NCBI GenBank assembly: GCA_903813345.2
Contig: CAIIXF020000002.1
Location: 16,128,467-16,192,466 of the forward strand
DNA from: Owenia fusiformis
Lineage: Eukaryota; Annelida; Polychaeta; Sabellida; Oweniidae
Direction: 5' to 3'
Length of the DNA: 64,000 nucleotides
Positions within the stretch are counted from its first letter, which is position 1; each line of letters begins with the position of its first letter. The position numbers and the translations under genes were made by a program. Below, piece after piece: positions 11,495 to 22,624 of the stretch. Under the pieces are notes generated by a model. That model had not been told where the DNA came from. It made no database searches and was given only the letters and a program-made list of their open reading frames with translations.

Positions 11495-12066
11495 ATTAAA
11501 ATTATAACGTTGACCTTAAAATGTTATATTCTCCCTCAATCTAAGACCAATATCATCAAAGCTGTACCAATCGCAAACCAAAGTATTAACATATTATGCA
11601 CGCGCGCCATACCATCCAACACAATTCACATTCTCCATTCTATCTTATCCCCATAACATTCACATACAAATATTTGAATGTAATAGAATCAAAATTAATA
11701 CTTATAAGAAACACCCCTGTTATCAAATCGCAAGTCACGTTAGCGATAATCAACCTGATATTGTAGAATATTACCTAATGATACCTATAAACCAACAAAT
11801 ATTATTCGGGTCACAATACATTTCGGATCTGCACGGATTCAACAACACTTAGGTAAGAACTAATCTCGTACTTCATTACTATTTAACCAAGACCGCAATT
11901 CAGATAATTCACACTCAAAGCGGCTTGTTAAATCCATATTTAATACCAAATTATTTAATCCATATGAATACTTAAAGAGGGCAATATATATTTCAAGTTT
12001 ACTATTAAGCCTCTAGAATACAATTGATTAGCAAAAATAAGTTCTTCCTAATAAGCAATTTGTATC

Positions 12067-12664
12067 ATGCCTAGAATCACTCTCATCTTTGGAAACCAGG
12101 GTTCTATACCTTTGACTGGTTTACAATATAATTTCATTAGAAGATCAAACCTTCTCGCTGATACCTATGAACATATATGCAAAGAGAAATTGGCGGAAGC
12201 CACCATCATAGTCCCAGATCACATCAGATTAAGCGAATTTCACCTTTTTCGGACCAGATACAAATCCTACACTGAAATAGTTTTGTCAGATATAACCTGG
12301 GCATTATTGAAAGGCTACAAAAAGAATGTAAAGACATAACAGATTTCTTTGAATTTAGAGATATACCTTCCACGCTTCAGTCAAAATGTCTCGTAACAAT
12401 CCAAAACCAAGTGACATTCCCTGATATTAGTAATCTACCCCTTCCAATATCCCTCCAACAACGGTTGAAGTTCGCGGATTTTTAAATTTATTTCTCATCT
12501 CAACATTCAAAAATCCACATGCAACAATAAGCTTCTTTTCTATTCGAAAAAAAAATGGCTTAAAATATACAAACAAAGAAAAAATTGATAATGGACTCAT
12601 TTTAACTAGGGAATATTTAGAACGCTCCACAAGTAACTCATGGGTCGAAGATAAACGGTATTAA
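12067..12664 (+). pseudogene. Frameshifted accessory ORF of the retrotransposon, unknown function
   Basis: A frame opens at the ATG at 12,067 and stops at 12,339. A second frame with protein-like composition takes over near 12,306 and runs to a stop at 12,483. A third, entered near 12,476, runs to a stop at 12,662-12,664. Each switch is a single-base phase change, so this looks like one former ORF of about 200 codons broken by two indels (the third segment contains an A9 run). I recognise no domain. It lies between pol and env, where complex retroviruses keep accessory genes. Alternatively the similarity to coding sequence is chance. Confidence 0.45.
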
Positions 12665-13647
12665 AAGGCCCATATAGATACAAATAAACTTGAAAATGAC
12701 TCTCACACTTCAGTAAAGACGCATCGGTACTCGTACATCACTTTGTTCTTGAACAAGGACCTACTTCACCTAGCCATAATTGCATGTAATCTCGACGCAA
12801 TCAAACTCATCTTTCTATTACCTAGTTCAAACTATTTCTAGTCAAACGGCTGCTCAACTGTCCCTCAAAAATAATTCAATATTGACATGAAACAAAACAA
12901 AATGAAAACAAAAAAAAAAAAAAAAAAAGAAAGAAAATAGAATGAGTAAATGATAAGGAGAAGAACCTCTTTATATACAGATATATTTAGAATTTTAATA
13001 AACGATATACCATTAACATATCCCTGTTCGCGGGTTTAAAAAGTGAATAATGCGCATATAAAATGTAATAGGTGGCCACCTTCATATCATATGGATGCTT
13101 CATATAATTATCTACTTTCCTTCAAAAGGACAGATTCACTCTCCGCGCGGAGAATTATAATAAACAATTATTTAAACCCAAGCATCCTAAGAGAAACGAG
13201 GTTAAAACAAAACAGCAAACAAAAGAGACCGGCCATTAGATATACAGGGCCCGATATTTAAAATCTACTTTATTGCCCAAGCTAAAAACCTGCGCGAAAA
13301 ATCACTGCGTCCCTATCGACCCATTGTGTCAAATATTTAAGGAATAAAATACGAACATGCATTACACACACACACACACACACACACACAATTGAGCAGC
13401 CTACACGATATTGAAAATCCCAGGCCCACAAGGTCAAAAAGAAGAAACTCTATAATAAACAAAAAAAGCCTAAAATCTAACCTCATGACGCAACGCCAGC
13501 ATCACGTGACCACAGTTCATGCAAGACTCATATATTTATTGCCCAACCCAAGCCACTTCAACATTGCTCCTCGGGATCACCACCAAGACACATCTAAGCC
13601 ACTAACACATTAATTCTTTGAATCAACACCAAGACACGTCACGCACC
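12665..13647 (+). other. Pol-env spacer with A-run and CA microsatellite
   Basis: No intact gene. A run of As lies near 12,909-12,928 and a (CA)n microsatellite at about 13,361-13,391. A splice acceptor for env mRNA should lie here or close upstream, but I see no clearly strong polypyrimidine-AG site. The 70-codon frames at 13,043 and 13,392 show no recognisable feature. Confidence 0.5.
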
Positions 13648-16224
13648 ATGGACACAGCAATGGACAAATTGGTAAGTCTCTGTTTAATTTTACTTACTAC
13701 TACAAGTACTCATTGCCTAGACCTACCACCCTCTATGCAAATTAGCCAAGACACTTCTATGCCTACTAGTCTTTTAAATAGATTGAATTTTGGAGTTATA
13801 ATTAAGCGACAAGGACTTATGACACCGTCAAACGACGATTATTGGCAACATAGTTTCGGGCTCAAAAGATTTTCGCTTCCAAATATACTACGAAGAACTC
13901 CTAAAGTCAGATGCAATACTCTTTTTCACAAAGAATTCTATAATGACTGCGAACAAATAGCATCCCTTTTAACTGATTATGCACCGCTCATCCAACATAC
14001 GGCGGACAAAATTCATTCCTGTACTTTGGATATCGATAATCTACTCCCAAAAACTCACAAAGTCACTCTTAACACTAATCGACGACACCGTCGAGGATTA
14101 TTAAACTTCGGCAGTGAAATACTTTCAGCGCTAATTGGAACACCTTCACGCAAAGAAATATCAAATGTTTGGAGACATCTCCAAGAAATTGAAAAGGTCA
14201 TTAACTCTACTTCTGAAAACACGGTACAATACAGACAACACCTCTCCTCATACATGATCACCAATAATAAGCGACTAGATAACTTGAACCATGCAACTGC
14301 CAATAACCACGCAGCATTTCAAAACATTTATAATACCATAGCAAATTTAACTTCAGTTCTAGCCTCGCAGGGCCGCTACTATGATAAACTCTCATTGGCC
14401 TTACAAATAAACTCTGAATTACTAAAAATGATCCTTAGATTCTGTGTGCTTCAACTTTCAGCCCTCCAGCAACACGAAATTGAATGTAATCAACATCTAA
14501 GTGCAATATCCCAATTAGTACAAGGTAGTCTGCCACCCCATTTAATTTCTCCCTCAACACTGAAATTGGCCCTGTCAGATATCCAATCTACCCTTCGCTC
14601 CTCACATCCCAATTTTCGAATATCCTACTTGGATCCCCATTATTACTACAAAAATAGTAACCCCACCTTTCTGGTCACCGAGAATACAATAACAATTTCG
14701 ATTAGAGTCGCCATTTCAAGCTCCGATTATCTCTTCAATCTATATCAGATGCACCACATGCATATGCCAATTCCGCTCAATTTAAGTAATAAACGGACCC
14801 CAAACCACTCCACGTCAATTTCAGACCTTTCCCCTTATTTCGCCATATCTCATGATTTAGATTTCTACATAGAACTAAATTTGCAACAATTTTCTGACTG
14901 CACCGGATCTCACCTACTACATTGTACAACCGTCTTCAATCTAAAACAAATTTCTACTCAGCCCTCGTGTAACTCAGCACTATTCTTTAATGATCCCATT
15001 CAAATAAATAAACTATGCTCGTTTATGTACCATATTAACGCCCCACAATCAGATCAAATAATCACGCTAACGCCAACTAAATCGCTTATACATTCTAATG
15101 ATAAATTCTGGACCATTAGATGTGATGATTCAATGCCGAAAAGGGTTCCAGCGTGCAGGGGGGTTTGTATTATAACCAGGAAATGCCATTGCTCCTTGGA
15201 AGGTCAAAATTTCATCTTACCCAAAACCCTCTCAAGCTGCAATCACACCTCGAAGTCATTCGTTTCAAGGGCACACCACTTCAATTTAGCCTTTCTACAG
15301 ACTTTCGACTACAATTTAACCTCTTTAAAGAAACTGTCAGCATCATCCCACTTGACTTCAGATCTATCAGTACAACTACCCAACCTTACTTTCTACTCTG
15401 CGGACTGGAATAAGGTCTTAATGACTTCCAAAACAACTTCATTTAAAATGTCACGACTAACCGAAGCCCTTAAAAATACGGATGTACCATTTTTGTCACC
15501 TATCGATCAAGTACAACATGTCCAAACGGACTTATCAGGATTAAGGGAACCACTCAGTTGGCTATCAGACAAATCACTATCATCCATTACCCTGATCTCA
15601 ATCATCTTGGCTCTAGTATCGTTTGTAATGTCATCTTATTTATTCTGTCGTATAGTATGTTGTGTTGCACTCATACCGCAACCAGCCAAGGCGGCCACAT
15701 TGTTCCTACCCACGGATCACCCAGTATTCGCACCAACAGTTCCCCTCCCACAGCAAGCAGCCTTCCCTTCTAATATTCTGTCTATTTTAAGCTTTATACT
15801 ATCCTTGTATATAACATACAAACTCTTCAAAAAGCTGACTGGTATCATAAGGGCCTTCCGTAGATACTTCTGCCTCAGGAATATCGCCTCATGTGAACTG
15901 AAATTATTGATGATGTGCCCCACCAACTATTGTATTGTATCGGTGACCAACATTCCACTGGATTACGTAAGTAACATCAAAAGCTCTACTGGAGGACCCG
16001 TAGACTGTAGCGTAAGTACACATGTACTCTGGCCCCACCTTGATATAGATTGGGCGGACATGACTATTCAAACTCTTGATCCAAATCTTGCAATCCAACT
16101 TCCTACTTCAATTCGAGTCCCACTCACTACGATATCCAGTCTCAACCAGGTCCTGAAACAAAAGCCAATATTCAGAATTATTATCAAGATTGATGGCCAA
16201 CACTTATACGTACCGCACTTATAA
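13648..16224 (+). CDS. env: Env-like class fusion glycoprotein (errantivirus/baculovirus F type)
   Basis: I start it at the ATG at 13,648, in a strong context (CACCATGG), rather than at the upstream in-frame TTG at 13,618; this gives 858 aa. Residues 1-23 look like a signal peptide. A basic furin-type site (RRHRR) at about 145-149 is followed directly by a hydrophobic glycine-led segment (GLLNFG), the layout of the fusion peptide in insect errantivirus Env and baculovirus F proteins. A heptad-like helix region follows, then a Cys-containing ectodomain with several N-x-S/T sites. A transmembrane segment lies near 645-677, and a second hydrophobic stretch near 708-728 sits within a long tail. 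No stops or shifts. It would be made from a spliced mRNA. A perfect donor lies just inside its 5' end, at 13,671/13,672. Confidence 0.85.
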   Translation: MDTAMDKLVSLCLILLTTTSTHCLDLPPSMQISQDTSMPTSLLNRLNFGVIIKRQGLMTPSNDDYWQHSFGLKRFSLPNILRRTPKVRCNTLFHKEFYNDCEQIASLLTDYAPLIQHTADKIHSCTLDIDNLLPKTHKVTLNTNRRHRRGLLNFGSEILSALIGTPSRKEISNVWRHLQEIEKVINSTSENTVQYRQHLSSYMITNNKRLDNLNHATANNHAAFQNIYNTIANLTSVLASQGRYYDKLSLALQINSELLKMILRFCVLQLSALQQHEIECNQHLSAISQLVQGSLPPHLISPSTLKLALSDIQSTLRSSHPNFRISYLDPHYYYKNSNPTFLVTENTITISIRVAISSSDYLFNLYQMHHMHMPIPLNLSNKRTPNHSTSISDLSPYFAISHDLDFYIELNLQQFSDCTGSHLLHCTTVFNLKQISTQPSCNSALFFNDPIQINKLCSFMYHINAPQSDQIITLTPTKSLIHSNDKFWTIRCDDSMPKRVPACRGVCIITRKCHCSLEGQNFILPKTLSSCNHTSKSFVSRAHHFNLAFLQTFDYNLTSLKKLSASSHLTSDLSVQLPNLTFYSADWNKVLMTSKTTSFKMSRLTEALKNTDVPFLSPIDQVQHVQTDLSGLREPLSWLSDKSLSSITLISIILALVSFVMSSYLFCRIVCCVALIPQPAKAATLFLPTDHPVFAPTVPLPQQAAFPSNILSILSFILSLYITYKLFKKLTGIIRAFRRYFCLRNIASCELKLLMMCPTNYCIVSVTNIPLDYVSNIKSSTGGPVDCSVSTHVLWPHLDIDWADMTIQTLDPNLAIQLPTSIRVPLTTISSLNQVLKQKPIFRIIIKIDGQHLYVPHL
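13666..13677 (+). promoter_or_regulatory. Strong 5' splice site inside env start region
   Basis: The coding sequence after the eighth env codon reads TTG|GTAAGT, an excellent donor, with the cut after base 13,671. Its phase is 0. Paired with the acceptor at 16,414-16,416 it would remove almost the whole env frame and join the env start codon in frame to the downstream ORF. Use in vivo is inferred from sequence. Confidence 0.6.
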
Positions 16225-16400
16225 TTGTAAAGTAGACATTTACATATATTTAGGGGACAAACATCACAAAATAAGCATATAGAGAGGACCTGCGTTCCGA
16301 CAAAATTTGATATCTACAACATAATGCCGAAACAACACATTTCATGCCCCGTTTCAAGTGAACATTTATATATCAAACTAAAATAAAGTCGTTCACATGG

Positions 16401-16416
16401 TTTATTCTCTTTACAG
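16401..16416 (+). promoter_or_regulatory. Strong 3' splice site upstream of accessory exon
   Basis: TTTATTCTCTTTACAG is a long pyrimidine tract ending in AG at 16,416. The frame of the downstream ORF is open right up to this junction in phase 0, matching the phase of the donor at 13,671. Confidence 0.65.
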
Positions 16417-17040
16417 TGCACAATACTGAATGCTGCTTTGCCCGAGGAAGTCTGGGACGAGCTCGCCCAGCTACAATCCCAAGACGAAAATCAGACATCG
16501 CAAGTTGAGTTGCCCGAGCTGTGGCCAGCACCTTCAACATCAGATAACCCTCCCATCCTCGAGGCTTTTACGACAGTTAACCAGGGAGCCACTCAGTGGG
16601 CCTCAACATCAGATGGCCCTCCTATCCTTAACCCAGAGGCGATAAGAGATGATCTAAAACTAACACAGCAGAACGACCAAGAAGCGGCGGTACAACTTCT
16701 TGAGCTGGGGTCAGTTACCTCACTAGACCCATTGGACGAGCTGATGAGGGACCTGGACTCGTCCCTGGAGGCCACAAACCGTATACCAATCGATGGTGCG
16801 TGGGATAGTACCCCCACTATCTCCATCCCCTTCGGAACCCCAGGGACGAGAGTGACTGCAATGTGCACTTTGTGCACAAACCCCACAATTCGTCAACGGG
16901 TAATAACCAACGCGGCCCCAACCCCTGGACAAACGCAGACGGCGGTACTCTTCGCAGTACACCCTGGTACCAACTACCAGGCACTGTACTGTGAGGACTG
17001 CCGGTACATCACCATGTTTTCTATTTTCCCGTCTGTATAA
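16417..17040 (+). CDS. Spliced accessory protein exon, acidic, two CxxC pairs
   Basis: The open frame has no good ATG at its start but is open from the AG at 16,416 to the stop at 17,038-17,040 (207 sense codons). If joined to the first eight env codons (13,648-13,671), the product would be about 215 aa. The N-terminal two thirds are acidic and rich in Asp, Glu, Gln, Pro and Ser, with a repeated STSD-PPIL motif at two places. The C-terminal part has CTLC near 16,864 and CEDC near 16,990, which could form one zinc site. I recognise no family. Position, splicing layout and composition suggest a small regulatory protein in the manner of complex retroviruses; that role is inference. Confidence 0.55.
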   Translation, partial: CTILNAALPEEVWDELAQLQSQDENQTSQVELPELWPAPSTSDNPPILEAFTTVNQGATQWASTSDGPPILNPEAIRDDLKLTQQNDQEAAVQLLELGSVTSLDPLDELMRDLDSSLEATNRIPIDGAWDSTPTISIPFGTPGTRVTAMCTLCTNPTIRQRVITNAAPTPGQTQTAVLFAVHPGTNYQALYCEDCRYITMFSIFPSV

Positions 17041-19249
17041 ATTCACTTAACTTCACAAACCCTACAGTCATATGGCCCAATCTCCCAAAAAGTAATCAGT
17101 TCAACATCGTCATAGAAATCATGCATAATCACGTCAATGAATTTTTCAAGTCACCCCTCAAATTAAAATTAATCATCCCAATTTGCATTGCATTACACAG
17201 CTTATACCATTCCAGTTTTCATGCATAAAACCTATCAAATCCAGTTTAATGATGCCCCTTACTTCCTGAGATACATTCGCTAAATCGGTCATAAATAGCT
17301 ACGAATATTGCCGAGGGCCATTTTGACCTGTACTTCCTGATGTTTACGTTCTACTTACGACTCACTTTCTTCTTTGACATTAATAAGACAATAGGGCCTC
17401 CTCTGGAAATTGTTCGCCGCTCTTTCAAGAACACAACTCTTTATATTCATTCTAGCTTCATTTGTACTTCAATGCAACGTATAGTTGATCCTTCGCTACT
17501 TTACACTGTTCTTACTGCTTAAATTAAATCAAATAGGATAAATTCATCTGACCTATGTACTGTTACACCCACCAATTCGCGTTGTTATCACCTTTACAAT
17601 GTGCTAAACTTATACCGCACTCGATAAGTACAACTTATCGCGTGTCTCTTCAAAACTTACACAGTCCAGAGCCGAAATTATGCACTGTTAGAAAGTTCCG
17701 ACCCAAACTATTCTGTTCATAAGTATTTGTTACAATGTGTCTGACACACCCCATACATCGTGATGTTCATCTCCCGTATATTTTCCAGGATCAATTCCGA
17801 TATTCTTATTTTTCAATGGCTTATGTTGGTCCCCTGTGGAATTCCCTAATATCAAATTGTTACACTAAAGCGATTTTATATTGACCATTCTAGATACTTT
17901 TATTCCGTTCTTCCTGACCCGTTATCTCACTTCTCATTTGCTGGCTCTGGACAAATTTGCTTTACATTAGATTCCATAATTTGCCTTACTGGAAACAAGA
18001 CTCAGGTCAAACGCTCCATAATTTACCGGTTCGAATATCGAAATTTCTTCAACCATATTACGTTATAAAATAGTGCCACTGCAGTTCATGCTTTCGGAAC
18101 CAACAAGGGGCAATATATATACACCTGACTCTTGCTTCATTTTTTGTGTCGGGCAGTTGCAGGCCCCACGGCAAATTATTATCTGGTAATACTGTACCAC
18201 ACGCCCATTATTGCAAAATGGGATTACAAATGAATCAACTATTAGTTCGGCTTGGTCTTCCCACCACGTCTGATTATTTTATAATTACAGCCAATCAGTC
18301 AACGGGGCCATACGCGGTGGGAACACCATATTCGTACTTTAGTTCATGCTTTGAGATTCAGATCAGAGCCATAATGTAAGTTAACTTAAGCATACGAACT
18401 ATATTTACATATTATTGTACATACAGAACTAACATATATATTACGAGTTTTAATGCAACAGGAAACGAGTTGAAACTCATATTTTCACTACTTAACGTAC
18501 TATATCTTCACTTCATGCTCAGTTTATGTACCTTATGTCTCCACAATCATGAGTTTATCAGAATGCACGACAACCATAGCTTATTATATTTCAAGCATTC
18601 TGGGCTTCTAGTTATGAACACCAGTACCCTTAACAGAAATTGTTTATTCTCTTTTAGTGATTCTCGTGATTCTCCTATCGTTGAATTTGTTTGCCGTTTG
18701 TGCATACTGTTAATCTAAATTGTCACTCCATTCGGCAGCAACAAGTTATCATATAATACGTTAGGCGGTATTAAATCTAATCTAACCTCATGCCATCTCT
18801 TAAGGGTTCCATATGTGAACTGTACGTAAGTCAGTCTATTCTGAAATTATTCGACGTGGTCGTATCATCATTTACATTAGGCCACGTGATGCAACTTAGG
18901 AGCATGCTATTATTCCACTTCTTCAGTATCATGGTCCAATCTATGAGTAGCCAATTATCACTTGGTAGCCTATTACCCTCTTAAACACCAACTACAACAT
19001 TTGAAATCACCGAATGTTCAGGGCACCGGGTGTGCACCATACAGACATTGTGCTCAGTGATACAATATATTAACGGCCATTACCCTCAAACACCGGCTTG
19101 CAATCAGGACACATAACGCCTTCAGGAAGGAGCGATTTCCGGGCTAGCACGACAGACCATCATCGTGCATGAACGTGCCTTTTCCTGAACTCCAACCGAA
19201 CTCTATAAACGTTATCTTCTACGATTTACGCATGATATGCGTGATGAAC

Positions 19250-19425
19250 GACTCGACAAATTTATTGTGCAGGACACGGTTGTAAGAACTTTATATATAT
19301 CAACGACACTACGAATTTATTGTGCAGGGCACGGTCGTAAGAACTATTATATTTATATACGACACTACAAATTTATTGTGCAGGGCACGGCTGTAAGAAC
19401 TACTATATGTATCAATGTACTCAGT
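19250..19425 (+). repeat. Tandem repeat, about 58-bp unit, three copies
   Basis: Each unit contains AATTTATTGTGCAGG, then ACACGG or GCACGG, then TGTAAGAACT or CGTAAGAACT. Three imperfect copies lie inside the non-coding 3' region of the retrotransposon. The open frame at 19,237 is produced by this repeat. Confidence 0.75.
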
Positions 19426-20093
19426 CCAGAATACGCCTAAGGATCAATCCCGGATCAATTGCGTTTATCGTATGTACACAGGGCACGCCTTAAGCGTTGG
19501 ACAGCTGGTCATTATCTGGCTACTTTTGATACTGACCAGTTGATTTTTTCACTAGGTATAGGAAAATAACATTGCAACTGGTCAGTAATGTATTTTTGAC
19601 CAGCAGCTCTGGAATCCTTAGGGCATACACTGTATGTACAGCCCTCGACCACCACGCTGTACGACACGCAGGAGTCTCTCAGTGATACCCCATAATGAAC
19701 ATTATATCCAGGCGTAAATCCATGAACAATACTAGGGCAATTCGTAATGTCCAGTGTGTATAACCAACGATCATCCAGTTATACGCCACACAGCCATCCG
19801 ACAACTTACATCCTCTGCCACAACTAGTTATACGGAACTCTGACACTTACGTCGTTGTGCATTCCGAGCTCGACGCTATCCATCTGGCGAGTGACTGTCG
19901 TCCTATCCCCATTACCACACCGTTCCGGTCCAAATACTGTGTCAGCTAGGACTTTACTCATTTGCCATCATGGGTAACATATACGCAGACCACTATCCCT
20001 AGTACTGGCTATCAATTATTCCAGAACTGCTCAATGGACTATTCTAATCTGCAATTATTTCTGTTGCATCACGGGGGCTAGTTTTCCATAATA

Positions 20094-20340
20094 GTATTCA
20101 CATACTTTACTATTGCTCAATAACAGTGTTCACATACTTTACTGTTGATCAATGATAGAGTTCACATACTTTACTGTTATTCAATAATAGTGTTCACATA
20201 CTTTACTGTTGCTCAATTACAGTGTTCACATACTTTACTGTTATCTAATAATAGTGTTCACATACTTTACTGTTGCTCAATAATAGAGTTCGCATACTTT
20301 ACTAATGCTCAATGATAGTGTTCACACATTTTACTGTTGC
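20094..20340 (+). repeat. Tandem repeat, 32-bp unit, about eight copies
   Basis: The unit GTTCACATACTTTACTGTTG plus CTCAATAATAGT recurs every 32 bp with few changes, directly followed by a (TA)n run. It lies inside the retrotransposon, about 400 bp before the 3' LTR. Confidence 0.85.
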
Positions 20341-20759
20341 TATATATATATATATATATATCCATTGTATTTTATTTGTATATTACCAGAGGTACATGCT
20401 GTCTAATATTCCGTAAGGTTATACCATTGAATATCCCACGGGGCTTAGCTTATATAAAGATGGCTGCACCCGAGCCCAGTATTTTCTTCTGAATCCAAAC
20501 CTATTAACACGCCAACTTTGTCTGGAAATTTGTTCCAATCATCTTGGCCCATGGTTTATTCAATGGAATAAAAAAATAACAACTTATTCGCAAGATGAAT
20601 AAGCTGTAATTATGGAATGTCTCTAAAACTATACATCCATTTCATATATATATACTATTACCGGTCACATTCCATTTAATACCATAGGTGTCCACCTCTC
20701 TTGGGTCATCTCATGCGCTCCTTGCACACGGGGCCGTGTGCCACCAACGGGGGGGCGTA

Positions 20760-21147
20760 TGTTATGACTCAAGGGAACAGACACAATCATAAAAAACCAT
20801 AACAGTTATTTACATACATAATTAATTATTAACCCTGTACTGCCTGAACCTATGACCCTTCTTGCACTATGACATTGAATATTCATTTTACTTACCGTTG
20901 ACCTAACATCTTAAACATTCATAAGGCACTGGCCATTTACAATAAAATATATAAGGAACGGGAACTGGTCTCTAGGGAGTTCTCGAGGTAGCCAGGCAGT
21001 ACAGGGATCTAATCTGTATATTGATATCACATTAATTTTACAACGAAATAAAGAGATAGAAATTATTTATTGATTTAAATCCTGAGTTGGTTGATAAGTA
21101 TTTCGAGTAGGAAACAAGATTGTAATCACCAAAAAGTGATTACAACA
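20760..21147 (+). repeat. 3' LTR
   Basis: Same as the 5' LTR apart from one extra T near 21,037. It begins TG and ends CA and is followed by CAAG at 21,148-21,151, which repeats the four bases before the 5' LTR. Confidence 0.95.
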
Positions 21148-21740
21148 CAAGTAACAAAATACAATTTTCCAAAACCCAAAACCAAACAATCAAAACAAAA
21201 TCAGGCACAAGCAATAAAACACAATCAAACTGTAATACCAATTATACACAAAACAAAACAACAACTTGGGAGGAAAGCAAACATAATTTATAATGGAAGT
21301 CAGACTGTTTTCATGCTAATTACATCGTGACAAAGGCTACTCTAGGTTTGAAATGAACGAACCATTAAATAGCGTCCCCTAAAGCCTATGAAGGGGCGAG
21401 TAACATAGTATTCAATGGGTTATATTAGGTTCTGAAGAACGAACCTCTTAAATTGTGTTCCATCAGATAGTAATACAGTTTTCCTTCCCATTATACCTAG
21501 TACACAAAAACCTGTCTGAGTGAACACCCGTCTCCAGTGGACATTCTCCTTCCACACTTACTCTACCAACTTCTGAATAAATTACCCTCTCTGTAATGAA
21601 CACCTTCCAACACTGAACGTCTTTTCTTGGCAAATATACACAGGTTTTACTGTTTTACTATCTTCCTTCCCATTACACTAAATAGTGGCATATCCTTCCC
21701 TCATATTATACCAAACAGTAATATAACCTTCATTCCCACT

Positions 21741-21796
21741 ATATATTAGAATTAACTACTTATATACTCGTATATAAGTAGTTAATTCTAATATAT
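21741..21796. repeat. Perfect 27-bp inverted repeat with 2-base loop
   Basis: The left arm (21,741-21,767, beginning ATATATTAGAATTAACTACT) and right arm (21,770-21,796) are exact reverse complements separated only by TC. It can form a cruciform or hairpin. I see no target duplication and no gene nearby. Confidence 0.95.
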
Positions 21797-22624
21797 TCAT
21801 TTGAGTATTTTTGCATCTTAAATCTTCAGCAAGTTCAACGTTTAATAAAATATCAGAATCTCCATTCTTTTTTTTAGAAAATCAGGAGTGCTAGGCAATG
21901 TTGGCATGCCCTTTTCCCCAACATTACTACTATCTTCTAAGCTAATGCACCATTCAAAGATTTGTGTGAGTCCCCTCACACGGGGAGTGTCGGGAATTTG
22001 AGACAAGGTGAGTATTGTCCCTTGAGTTGGTTTTTGTCATGGTTCGGTACTCAAGACCAGGGGTAGGAACTTATGAAAACTCGTTTGGTTGCACCAAAGG
22101 TAGGCGGGATGTGATAGCCAAATTTACTTTTTATTAAAATCCCCACTCACTCCTGCATGGAAGAGGGAGGGGGGCTCACTCAAACTTTTGATACATGTAA
22201 TTCAAAAAAGTCTAAATCATCCAAAAGTCCAAAAGAACATAGTTTAATTCATAAACTTAAAACAAATTAAAAAGCCTATTGTTTTAAACTTTTATTATTC
22301 AAAATAAAAATACAGTACATTCCCAATAACTACTATTTCATTCAATATTTAAAATATTGATACTGCTTTTTAACATTTTATTATTCAAAATAAAATTATA
22401 CATTCCCAAAGCTATAATATTAATAATAGAATATAAACATTCATAGTTTTATAAAGCAATAGTGTGCTTTAAAATGGATCAACAATTGAACTAGTCAATA
22501 AAATTCAACCATGGCTAAATACTCTTAACCAATCAAAATAACTTATCAAACTACAATGAACAATCCCTGGGATATAACTGTACAAAATCGTCATCCATCA
22601 TTTTTGTCTGATTTTTATATTTTC

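Larger units (their letters stand above)
17041..20759 (+). other. Long non-coding 3' region of the retrotransposon
   Basis: About 3.7 kb between the last ORF and the 3' LTR, with no convincing gene; frames of 60-82 codons at 17,340, 18,146, 18,470 and 18,790 show no known motif. It contains tandem arrays at 19,250-19,425 and 20,094-20,340 and a (TA)n run at about 20,341-20,360. G-runs (GGGGGGG at 20,749-20,755) stand where a polypurine tract should be, four bases short of the LTR. Confidence 0.6.
5035..21147 (+). mobile_element. Ty3/Gypsy chromodomain LTR retrotransposon with env-like gene (about 16.1 kb)
   Basis: LTRs begin TG and end CA. They are 387 bp (5,035-5,421) and 388 bp (20,760-21,147) and differ by one T indel. 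The element is flanked by CAAG at 5,031-5,034 and 21,148-21,151. Internal order is: primer-binding site, short gag remnant with a zinc knuckle, pol (protease, RT, RNase H, integrase, chromodomain), a frameshifted accessory ORF, an Env-like glycoprotein, a spliced accessory exon, then 3.7 kb without genes. The integrase-after-RNase-H order and the DD35E spacing place it in Ty3/Gypsy. The size is large for the group. Near-identical LTRs mean a recent insertion, yet the capsid part of gag is missing, so mobilisation probably used proteins from other copies. Confidence 0.95.

Noticed and set aside
13618-13647. Env start at the upstream TTG
   Set aside because: The ATG at 13,648 has a strong context and directly precedes the signal peptide.
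18146-18984. Frames of 64-82 codons in the retrotransposon 3' region
   Set aside because: Short, unrelated to each other, without motif; expected by chance in 3.7 kb.
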